This document shows, one piece after another, positions 9,157 through 15,105 of a stretch of DNA of 33,103 nt; position 1 is the stretch's first letter, and every line of letters begins with the position of its first letter. The translations under genes were made by a program, and so were the position numbers. The notes beneath the pieces are model-generated. The model was not told where the DNA came from and made no database searches. It saw only the letters and a program-made list of their open reading frames with translations. The stretch lies in the NCBI GenBank assembly GCA_012838705.1, contig DUOT01000095.1, positions 1 through 33,103 of the forward strand. Reading direction: 5' to 3'. This DNA comes from Acholeplasmataceae bacterium. Lineage in GTDB: Bacteria; Bacillota_I; Bacilli_A; ML615J-28; CAG-698.

Positions 9157-9329
9157 TAAATTTTTTTCCTTATTTTTCTATTTTTTTCATCATTTTTCCC
9201 ATTACGTTTTTGGATATTAAAATTATAAAAGTGCACGGTAACCCATAAAAAATACTAGATTTTATAAAGAGAATGCTACTAAAAACCATACTATAAACAA
9301 TAATATGTACATAATTATTATAAAAAGGG
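9157..9329. other. Intergenic stretch with no recognised gene
   Basis: The 9048-9367 gap between the lipoprotein start and the tRNA holds the lipoprotein leader and promoter at its left end and the tRNA promoter at its right. The T-rich middle, roughly 9157-9329, contains no ORF with a ribosome binding site and no clear hairpin. Confidence 0.5.
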
Positions 9330-9358
9330 TGGAAATTTTTATACTTTTCGAGTACAAT
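9330..9358 (+). promoter_or_regulatory. Promoter of tRNA-Ser
   Basis: TGGAAA (9330-9335) and TACAAT (9353-9358) are 17 bp apart and end 9 nt before the mature tRNA 5' end. The -35 is weak (4 of 6), so this is a moderate call. Confidence 0.5.
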
Positions 9359-9367
9359 ATATATTAT

Positions 9368-9454
9368 GGAGGAGTACCCAAGAGGCTGAAGGGGCTGGCT
9401 TGGAAAGCTAGTAGGTCGTTAGATGCAGGGGTTCGAATCCCCTCTCCTCCGCCA
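9368..9454 (+). tRNA. tRNA-Ser(GGA)
   Basis: The acceptor arm GGAGGAG pairs with CTCCTCC, followed by discriminator G and an encoded CCA. The D arm is CCC/GGG. The anticodon stem CTGGC/GCTAG carries loop TTGGAAA, giving anticodon GGA (9402-9404), which reads UCC and UCU. The T arm is AGGGG-TTCGAAT-CCCCT. An extended variable arm, the G discriminator and overall similarity to Firmicute tRNA-Ser support the identity. Confidence 0.95.
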
Positions 9455-9520
9455 TATTTGATTTTTTTTATTAAAGCAAAATACAAAGCGAGTTTTCATA
9501 TATTTTATAATAAACATTTC

Positions 9521-9552
9521 CTAGTTCATTTATATAACGAACTAGTTTTTTT
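9521..9552 (+). terminator. Intrinsic terminator after tRNA-Ser
   Basis: CTAGTTC (9521-9527) pairs with GAACTAG (9539-9545) around an AT-rich loop and is followed by seven T. It lies about 67 nt past the tRNA. Confidence 0.8.
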
Positions 9553-9604
9553 ATATTTAATTTAAAGAAAGATGTACATTATTGTATCAACTTTCTTAAT
9601 TGTA

Positions 9605-9637
9605 GACCCATCAATAAGAATTAATGGGTCCTTTTTT
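9605..9637 (+). terminator. Second intrinsic terminator downstream of tRNA-Ser
   Basis: GACCCAT (9605-9611) pairs with ATGGGTC (9624-9630), followed by CTTTTTT. No ORF separates it from the first terminator. It may be a back-up, or may end a short transcript starting in between (see findings). Confidence 0.75.
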
Positions 9638-9683
9638 ATCTGAATGTGGAAGAATATTTATAACAAAAAAATAAATTTAAATC

Positions 9684-9711
9684 TTGAAAATTTTAATAAA
9701 TATGATATAAT
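9684..9711 (+). promoter_or_regulatory. Promoter of the AbrB-ABC operon
   Basis: TTGAAA (9684-9689) and TATAAT (9706-9711) have a 16-bp spacer, and TGA precedes the -10, giving an extended -10 element. It lies 41 nt before the TTG start. Three GTAAG direct repeats at 9-bp spacing follow immediately (9712, 9721, 9730). Confidence 0.7.
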
Positions 9712-9752
9712 GTAAGCAAAGTAAGAAATGTAAGAATATTAGGAGTGATACA

Positions 9753-9965
9753 TTGAAAAAAATTGAAAAAGAACGTTTTATAATTAGTGTTAAAGTCGGT
9801 CCAAAAGGTCAAATCACTATTCCAGTAGAAGCAAGAAATATGTTTAATATTAACGAAGGTGATACACTAATGTTTATGGGTGATATTAATCGAGGAATGG
9901 TATTAGTAAAAGATACAGAGTTTTATAAAATAATGGAGGATAAGTTCCAAAATGATAAAAATTAA
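9753..9965 (+). CDS. AbrB/SpoVT-type transcriptional regulator
   Basis: A 70-aa protein with an AbrB swapped-hairpin DNA-binding domain: ISVKVGPKGQITIPVEARNMFNINEGDTLMFMG fits the family's V-x-x-K-G-Q-[IV]-x-[IL]-P-x-x-[AV]-R pattern (about residues 11-43). The start is TTG at 9753 after AGGAGTG with a 7-nt spacer. Its end overlaps the ATPase gene start by 14 nt, so the three genes form one operon. In related operons such small regulators probably control the adjacent transporter, so autoregulation through the GTAAG repeats is a reasonable inference. The short C-terminal tail after about residue 50 lacks any effector domain. Confidence 0.85.
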   Translation: MKKIEKERFIISVKVGPKGQITIPVEARNMFNINEGDTLMFMGDINRGMVLVKDTEFYKIMEDKFQNDKN

Positions 9966-10674
9966 TAATTTATACAAAAAATACAATGATTGCGTTGCTG
10001 TAAATAATCTTTCCTTAGAAATATATGATAATGAACTATTTGCTCTTTTAGGTGTTAATGGTGCCGGTAAAACCACAACAATTAAAATGCTATCTTGTCT
10101 ATTATCACCAACTAGTGGTGATGCTACAGTGAATGGGTTTTCGATTTTAAAAGAGCAGAATAAAATTAAAAACATTATAGGTTTATCTCCTCAAGAAACA
10201 TCTATAGCACGTAATTTAACTGTGAAAGAAAACCTAATGTTTTATGGAGAAATATTCGGATTAGAAAAAGATGCTCTTAGCAAAAGAGTAAATGAAATAA
10301 TTGAAATGTTTAAACTTAGTAAATATGAAAACAAAAAAGCAAAAGTCCTATCTGGTGGAACGAAAAGAAAACTTTCTATTGGTATGGCTTTAGTCTCAAA
10401 ACCACAAATATTGTTCTTAGATGAACCAACACTAGGGCTTGATGTTATTAGCAGACATGAACTTTGGGATATTATTCAAGAACTAAAAAAAGATACAACA
10501 ATAATATTAACGACACATTATTTAGAAGAGGCAGAACATTTATCTGATCGAATTGGAATTATGTTTGAAGGAAATTTAATTGCATTAGGTACAGCAAATG
10601 AACTTAAAGAAAAAACTAAAGAAAATACTTTTGAAAAAGCATTTATTCAATTAGTGAAGGAGAAACAAATATGA
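9952..10674 (+). CDS. ABC-2 type transporter ATP-binding protein
   Basis: A 240-aa stand-alone ATPase. Visible motifs are Walker A GVNGAGKTTT (34-43), Q-loop GLSPQE (Q81), signature LSGGTKRKLS (133-142), Walker B ILFLDEPTLGLD (153-164) and the H-loop TTHYLEEAEHLSDR. The GTKRKLS signature and LGLD are typical of the ABC-2/CcmA drug- and lipid-export subfamily. It starts inside the AbrB gene and overlaps the permease by ATGA at 10671, consistent with coupled synthesis of a two-component exporter. The substrate is not determined. Confidence 0.92.
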   Translation: MIKINNLYKKYNDCVAVNNLSLEIYDNELFALLGVNGAGKTTTIKMLSCLLSPTSGDATVNGFSILKEQNKIKNIIGLSPQETSIARNLTVKENLMFYGEIFGLEKDALSKRVNEIIEMFKLSKYENKKAKVLSGGTKRKLSIGMALVSKPQILFLDEPTLGLDVISRHELWDIIQELKKDTTIILTTHYLEEAEHLSDRIGIMFEGNLIALGTANELKEKTKENTFEKAFIQLVKEKQI

Positions 10675-11423
10675 AAAGCGTAAAAAGAATATTAGTCTTT
10701 ACTAATCGCAACATTAAAGAAATTATAAGGGATCCATTAAGTTTGATTTTTCTTTTTTTATTACCTGCCTTTATGCTAATATTATTTTATTTACTCTTTC
10801 ATAAACTAACCTCACAGTTTCAAATCAAATATTTAGCACCAGGGATGATTAGCTTTTCACACGCATTTTTAGCTTTATTTATTTCTTTAGTTATTTCAGG
10901 AGATAAAGAATCTGCCTTTATAACTAGACTTTATACTACACCGCTTCGTTCTTATGAGTTCATTATTGGATATGTTTTATCGATTATTCCAATTGGAATC
11001 ATCCAAACATTAATTATGCTTTTTCTTGGCGGAATCTTAGAACCATCATTTTTTAGCCTAAATATGCTTATATGCATACCAATTAGTTTAATTTCTATAC
11101 TATTTTTCGTTAGTTTTGGAATTCTTTTCGGAACATTATTCAACCAAAAATCAGTCGGAGGAATCACATCAATTTTAATTATGTGTCAATCAATGTTATC
11201 CGGAATGTGGTATCCTTTAGAAAGTATGAGTGGTGGCTTTAATACATTTATTAATGTACTTCCATTTAGAAGTGGAAGTATGTTGTTTCAAAACATTATG
11301 ATCGGATTTGATACTAATGTTTTCGATAATATAATTAAACCATTATTAATTATACTTGCTTATACAGTTGCAGCTTGGATTCTAGCAATTATTATATATA
11401 TGCATAAAATGAAAGAAAAATAA
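10671..11423 (+). CDS. ABC-2 type transporter permease
   Basis: A 250-aa integral membrane protein with about six hydrophobic segments, fitting ABC2_membrane permeases. The short N-terminal cytoplasmic helix (FTNRNIKEIIRDPLSLIFLFLLPAFML) and the conserved late segment (GGITSILIMCQSMLSGMWYPLESM...FINVLPF) are both characteristic of the family. It should pair with the preceding ATPase as a homodimeric permease. The ATGA overlap gives a firm start. A strong terminator 19 nt later ends the operon. Confidence 0.9.
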   Translation: MKSVKRILVFTNRNIKEIIRDPLSLIFLFLLPAFMLILFYLLFHKLTSQFQIKYLAPGMISFSHAFLALFISLVISGDKESAFITRLYTTPLRSYEFIIGYVLSIIPIGIIQTLIMLFLGGILEPSFFSLNMLICIPISLISILFFVSFGILFGTLFNQKSVGGITSILIMCQSMLSGMWYPLESMSGGFNTFINVLPFRSGSMLFQNIMIGFDTNVFDNIIKPLLIILAYTVAAWILAIIIYMHKMKEK

Positions 11424-11441
11424 AAAAGTACTAGAAAAAAT

Positions 11442-11473
11442 AAGTTTGATATTTATGTTATCAAACTTTTTTT
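11442..11473 (+). terminator. Intrinsic terminator of the AbrB-ABC operon
   Basis: AAGTTTGATA (11442-11451) pairs with TATCAAACTT (11459-11468) around TTTATGT and runs into seven T. Confidence 0.9.
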
Positions 11474-11523
11474 ATTATTTATTCATATTTGTTTTATTTA
11501 CACTATGTAATCAAATAAAACTA

Positions 11524-11532
11524 TGGTACAAT
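11524..11532 (+). promoter_or_regulatory. Extended -10 promoter of the DUF6508-like gene
   Basis: TGGTACAAT matches the extended -10 form TGnTAnAAT. No convincing -35 lies at 16-18 bp. The start would be near 11539, about 33 nt before the ATG. Confidence 0.5.
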
Positions 11533-11571
11533 ATTATTGAAGTAATTTATTGATTATATATCGGAGGTTAT

Positions 11572-11964
11572 ATGTTTAGCTTTTTATTTAAGTATTTAGA
11601 TTATTTTCAAAAAAGTTCTTTTGGAGAATGGATAGTTGATACTAAGCATAAAGGAACAAGAGATGATCCTAAAGATTTCCCATATGTTTCATACGATGAT
11701 ATAGTTTTACAATTTATTGAAGAAATAAATGAATTTGCAAGTAATAATGATATGACAGACTATCATTCTGTTCAAGGTTTAAGCCTAGACTCAGATTTAA
11801 CTGATGAGCAACTCTTCTACAAACTATTAGAAATAGTAAGAATAGAAAGGTTTTGCGATGGGTTATTACTTAGCAAGCTAGAAAACGGAACCATCGTTAA
11901 CATTATTAAAAGAATAAAACAAAAATATGATTTGTTATTAGGAGATAAAAATTATGAAAAATGA
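11572..11964 (+). CDS. DUF6508-like protein of unknown function
   Basis: A 130-aa soluble protein. The opening FGEWIVDTKHKGTRDDPKDFPYVSYDDIVLQFIEEI and the later IVRIERFCDGLLLSKLENGTIVNIIKRI match, from memory, the DUF6508 family of Firmicutes (pattern GDWV-D..GTP..P..FP-V-Y...V..F, then VRAERFCDGALL..F..G.I..WL). No enzyme motif or membrane segment is visible. The start at 11572 follows CGGAGG. The end overlaps a 33-codon ORF (ATG at 11954) that looks like the start of a broken downstream gene. Family recall is fairly good; function is unknown. Confidence 0.7.
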   Translation: MFSFLFKYLDYFQKSSFGEWIVDTKHKGTRDDPKDFPYVSYDDIVLQFIEEINEFASNNDMTDYHSVQGLSLDSDLTDEQLFYKLLEIVRIERFCDGLLLSKLENGTIVNIIKRIKQKYDLLLGDKNYEK

Positions 11965-12132
11965 TAATCCAATCAAATTATATATTCCAAAAGAAAAAAT
12001 TAAAAGTGAACTTGAACATCATAAGACTATATATATAAAATTGTCGTTTTATTAAACGACATGTGAACTGATGTATTTTAGGATGAAAATGGCCATTATA
12101 CAATAAAAAATGATGTACAAAAGTATAAATAA
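11954..12132 (+). pseudogene. Possible remnant of a gene downstream of the DUF6508-like gene
   Basis: An ATG at 11954 with AGGAG 10 nt upstream opens MKNDNPIKLYIPKEKIKSEL and stops at 12055 after 33 codons. A second coding-like stretch in another frame (DENGHYTIKNDVQKYK, 12082-12132) ends in TAA. The pair looks like the head and tail of a gene that lost its middle, but both pieces are too short to identify. An 8-bp hairpin (TGTCGTTT/AAACGACA, 12042-12061) covers the first stop. Confidence 0.3.
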
Positions 12133-12231
12133 ATAAGTAAAAACAAATAAGCCAAAATTTACATTTAAAATTAAACTAATTGAAAGGCTCTTATGTAACT
12201 TGTAGAAAAACATCAACAGCATGGAGGATTT

Positions 12232-12726
12232 ATGAAAATCTATTCAAAAGAAGGCGACAACCTAAAAACAAAAACATTGAATAATAAAGTATATAAAGAC
12301 GACTATTTAATTGAAGTATCTGGAACTATAGATGAAGTACAAGCTTACCTTATGGTTATCTATAATCACATTAATGATGAAGAGATTAAAAAAATATTAT
12401 TTAGCATTTGTAAAGACTTATTTACTTTAAGTTATAATATTAGCATAAATAAAGCTTTTCCAGAAGAAAAAACTATTGAATTAGAATCAATTATTGATGA
12501 TTATGAAAATATGCTCACTCCTTTAGATAAATTTATCATGCCTGGTCAAACGAAAGATTCTAGCTTAATCCATGTTGCAAGGACAGTAGTAAGAAGATGT
12601 GAAAGAGTTATTGTAACCTACGCAAGAAAAAATAATGTCCATAAGGAAATATTAAAATATATAAATAGATTATCAGATCTTTTATTTATAATAGCACGTT
12701 ATATTGAAGAAAGCCCTAATAATTAG
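12232..12726 (+). CDS. PduO-type corrinoid (cobalamin) adenosyltransferase
   Basis: A 164-aa protein of the PduO family, which transfers the adenosyl group of ATP to cob(I)alamin. Family motifs are visible: GTIDEVQAYL (31-40), FIMPG (101-105), HVARTVVRRCER (114-125) and YINRLSDLLFIIAR (143-156). The N-terminal ATP-loop is unusual: families normally show TKxGDxGxTxL, and here it reads SKEGDNLKTKTL, so activity is less certain than fold. The start follows TGGAGGA. The gene stands alone. No B12-dependent enzyme, cobalamin transporter or cobalamin riboswitch is visible in the window. Preceding sequence has only a weak promoter (TTGAAA, 17 bp, TAGAAA). Confidence 0.85.
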   Translation: MKIYSKEGDNLKTKTLNNKVYKDDYLIEVSGTIDEVQAYLMVIYNHINDEEIKKILFSICKDLFTLSYNISINKAFPEEKTIELESIIDDYENMLTPLDKFIMPGQTKDSSLIHVARTVVRRCERVIVTYARKNNVHKEILKYINRLSDLLFIIARYIEESPNN

Positions 12727-12738
12727 GGCTTTTCTTTT
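12711..12738. terminator. Bidirectional terminator between convergent genes
   Basis: AGCCCTA (12712-12718) pairs with TAGGGCT (12724-12730). The plus-strand tail is TTTCTTTT, and a shorter T-rich tail lies on the minus strand. The hairpin spans the stop codon of the adenosyltransferase gene and abuts the ZIP gene stop. Confidence 0.8.
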
Positions 12739-13582
12739 AATTTAGAAGTAATAAACTTAAGGCCATTAATCCCATCCCAGCTACAACTCCATATATTGAA
12801 AGATGGGTATCGCCATATTCACGAGCTGCAGGTAATAATTCGTCTAAAGATATAAAAACCATAATACCAGCAACACCAGCAAATAATATTCCAAATAAAG
12901 TTTCTGATAGAAATGGACGAAGTATTAAATAGCCAATTACAGCACCAACAGGTTCCGCTAACCCTGATAATAAGGAATAAGTAAATGCTTTTTTCTTACT
13001 TCCTGTTGCATAATATATTGGTACATAAACTGATATTCCTTCCGGAATATTATGCAAAGCAATTGCAACTGTAATTCCAATTGCTAAGGTTGGCTCTGCT
13101 AATGCTGAAAAGAATGTTGCAATACCTTCCGGAAAGTTATGTATTGCAATTGCAAGAGCTGTAAATATTCCCATTCTTAAAAGATGATTTTTTTGATCTG
13201 GATTTTCTTTTTTGATATTTTCTAAATCAGTTTTAGGAGACACCTCATGAGGGTTATGGTTTTTCGGAATTAATTTATCAATAATAGCAATAAAAGCCAT
13301 TCCTCCAAAAAATGATAAAACTGTAACCCATGGACCTAGTTTTGCTCCTAATCCATTTGTTAGTGAATCTTTAGCCTTAAAAAAGATTTCAATAAATGAA
13401 ACGTAAAGCATTACGCCAGCTGAAAAACCTAATGATACAGATAAAAACTTCGTATCTGTTCTTTTCGCAAGCATCGCAAAGGCGCCACCAATACCGGTAG
13501 CAAGCCCTGCTAGAAGAGTAAACAAAATTGCAATATAAATGTTTTGATTACTATATGTGTTTAATATCAATGTTTTTATCAT
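12737..13582 (-). CDS. zupT: ZIP-family metal transporter, ZupT-like
   Basis: A 281-aa integral membrane protein importing zinc or other divalent metals. It shows the ZIP hallmark helices: AIAIHNFPEGIA (H148, E152) and AIALHNIPEGIS (H177, E181), which form the metal site. A histidine-containing cytoplasmic loop (KNHNPHEVSPKTD, about 107-120) and the late FISLDELLPAAREYG motif are also typical of ZupT. About eight membrane segments are present, and length agrees with the family. The start follows AGGTGA. It has its own promoter but lies directly downstream of the pyroglutamyl peptidase gene with no clear terminator between, so some read-through is possible. Metal preference cannot be read from sequence, and no Fur/Zur-type box is obvious. 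Confidence 0.92.
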   Translation of the reverse strand: MIKTLILNTYSNQNIYIAILFTLLAGLATGIGGAFAMLAKRTDTKFLSVSLGFSAGVMLYVSFIEIFFKAKDSLTNGLGAKLGPWVTVLSFFGGMAFIAIIDKLIPKNHNPHEVSPKTDLENIKKENPDQKNHLLRMGIFTALAIAIHNFPEGIATFFSALAEPTLAIGITVAIALHNIPEGISVYVPIYYATGSKKKAFTYSLLSGLAEPVGAVIGYLILRPFLSETLFGILFAGVAGIMVFISLDELLPAAREYGDTHLSIYGVVAGMGLMALSLLLLN

Positions 13583-13599
13583 ACAAATTCACCTATATA

Positions 13600-13628
13600 A
13601 TTGTATCAATTTTATTGAGTACTTGCAA
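13600..13628 (-). promoter_or_regulatory. Promoter of the ZIP transporter gene
   Basis: TTGCAA (13628-13623) and TACAAT (13605-13600) have a 17-bp spacer, and TGA before the -10 gives an extended element. It lies 18 nt before the ATG. Confidence 0.75.
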
Positions 13629-13637
13629 ATAATACAC

Positions 13638-14210
13638 TTATGAAATAATCTTTAATATTTCCTTCATTACTTTAGTCTGAATATCTAAAGAAAGTGTTGG
13701 CATGTTTTTTATGTTGCTTTGTCCTTCATAATAAGGAAAATGGATAAATCCTATTTTAGTATCTAAACCGTATTTTTCAGCATAATATAAAGAAGCATAA
13801 AAACTTAAATTACAAATATATCCACCAGCACTTAATGATAGTTTAACTGGTAAATTTTTTGCTTCTAACCTTTCTACAATCTCCAAACTAGGAATAGTAG
13901 CAAAATATGCATCTTTACCTTCTTCTATTATTTTTTCACCAAGTTTAATAACTCCATTATTATCTTTAGTTTTTGAATATTGCATGTTTATTGCTACTTG
14001 CTCAATAGTTATACTATCTCTTCCACCTGCTTGCCCACACAATAATAGTATATCTGGTTTTTCTTCTAATAATAATTTTTCATATATTTCTTTTTGGTAA
14101 AGAACAGGTAATACTTTATAATTTAGCCCTAAACTTTTAATAACTTCTAAAGATGAATTTTCTTTTTGGTTATCAAAAGGTTCAAATGCTGTTATTAATA
14201 TTTTTTTCAT
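13638..14210 (-). CDS. pcp: Pyroglutamyl-peptidase I (cysteine peptidase family C15)
   Basis: A 190-aa enzyme that removes N-terminal pyroglutamate from peptides. The catalytic triad is recognisable: E70 in CGQAGGRDSITIEQVAIN, C133 in SLSAGGYICN and H157 in GFIHFPY. The N-terminal ILITAFEPFDNQKENSS is the family signature. I chose the ATG at 14210 (MKKILITAF) over the track start at 14225, because GTGGAG lies 8 nt upstream and MKKILIT is the usual beginning. The start lies 29 nt inside the end of the kinase gene, so the two are translationally coupled. It is slightly shorter than typical members (about 200-215 aa) but no motif is missing. Confidence 0.92.
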   Translation of the reverse strand: MKKILITAFEPFDNQKENSSLEVIKSLGLNYKVLPVLYQKEIYEKLLLEEKPDILLLCGQAGGRDSITIEQVAINMQYSKTKDNNGVIKLGEKIIEEGKDAYFATIPSLEIVERLEAKNLPVKLSLSAGGYICNLSFYASLYYAEKYGLDTKIGFIHFPYYEGQSNIKNMPTLSLDIQTKVMKEILKIIS

Positions 14211-15060
14211 AAGCTTTCTCCACATCTTCTAATTTCGGCAAAGCATTAATTACATAAGGTTTAATAACACTAAAAGCAGCAGCAACACTTGCAAATTTGC
14301 ATGCTTCAATTAAGGAAGCTCCTTCTGCAATCCTCACAGCCAGTGCAGCATTAAAAGTATCCCCAGCACCAGTAGTATCAACTGCTTTAACTTTATAAGG
14401 AGGTATTATAGTTTCTTTATTATCACTATATAGAATCGCTCCTTTATCTCCCATAGTTATTACGATGTTTTTAAAAATCTCTTTCGGGTATAAATCAAAA
14501 AGCATTTTTGCTTCACCTTCATTTGGAGTAAAAAGGTCTACACATTCTATAATTTCTTTATCTATCTTTTGAAAAGGTGCAGGATTTAATATAACAAATT
14601 TATTGTTTTCCTTAGCTATTTTAATAGCTTTTTTAATAATATTTATTGGAACTTCAAGTTGAAGAAGTAATACATCTGCCTGTTTAATTCTACTTGAAAA
14701 AATTTTCAAATCATCGAGATGTAATTTTGCTCCGTGACTAACTATGACTTTATTTTCACCTTCATCATCAGTAATAATTGTTGCTAGTGATGTATTATCA
14801 TTTTTCTGTACTAAAGTGAAATCAACATTTTCATTCATTAACACTTTCTTACATTCATTTCCATAATGGTCATCACCAATTGCAGATAAAAAATAACATT
14901 TAAGACCTAACCTACTACAAGCTACCGCTTGATTAAAACCTTTTCCACCTGGTTCAAAATATAAATCCTCCGCAACTTTCGTTTCTCCTTTTTCAGGAAA
15001 CGAGTTTACTTTCATAAAAATCGATCCACCACTTAAACCAATAATAGCTATTTTAGCCAT
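14182..15060 (-). CDS. PfkB-family carbohydrate kinase, ribokinase-like
   Basis: A 292-aa PfkB kinase. Motif 1 is FEPGGKGFNQAVACSRLG (GGKGFN at 38-43), which binds the sugar. Motif 2 is VDTTGAGDTFNAALAVRI with the anion hole GAGD and catalytic base D234. The GGKGxNQA form is that of ribokinases, but the sugar cannot be fixed from this. The start ATG follows AAAGGGG. It lies between the GCKR-like double-SIS gene and pcp on the same strand, with a terminator hairpin 15 nt upstream of the start. The kinase may act on the same sugar or sugar phosphate recognised by the SIS protein; that is inference from position. Confidence 0.88.
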   Translation of the reverse strand: MAKIAIIGLSGGSIFMKVNSFPEKGETKVAEDLYFEPGGKGFNQAVACSRLGLKCYFLSAIGDDHYGNECKKVLMNENVDFTLVQKNDNTSLATIITDDEGENKVIVSHGAKLHLDDLKIFSSRIKQADVLLLQLEVPINIIKKAIKIAKENNKFVILNPAPFQKIDKEIIECVDLFTPNEGEAKMLFDLYPKEIFKNIVITMGDKGAILYSDNKETIIPPYKVKAVDTTGAGDTFNAALAVRIAEGASLIEACKFASVAAAFSVIKPYVINALPKLEDVEKAYEKNINNSI

Positions 15061-15074
15061 AGAATACCCCTTTC

Positions 15075-15098
15075 AAAAAGGCTCCTATTTCTAGGAGC
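15075..15098 (-). terminator. Terminator between the GCKR-like gene and the kinase gene
   Basis: On the minus strand GCTCCTA pairs with TAGGAGC around GAAA and is followed by CTTTTTG. The kinase ribosome binding site follows immediately, and no promoter fits between. Kinase and pcp expression therefore probably depends on read-through. Confidence 0.8.
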
Positions 15099-15105
15099 TT
15101 CTCTA

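Noticed and set aside
9305-9565. 86-aa plus-strand ORF in the track
   Set aside because: It contains the complete tRNA-Ser gene and has no ribosome binding site, so it is a chance ORF.
9903-10175. 90-aa minus-strand ORF
   Set aside because: It is antisense to the AbrB and ATPase genes, which have clear motifs and ribosome binding sites.
12042-12061. TGTCGTTT/AAACGACA hairpin as a terminator
   Set aside because: No T run follows on the plus strand, and the minus strand has only an AT-rich tail and no gene to end.
11965-12231. Cobalamin riboswitch upstream of the adenosyltransferase gene
   Set aside because: None of the conserved blocks of the B12 riboswitch is recognisable in this AT-rich stretch.
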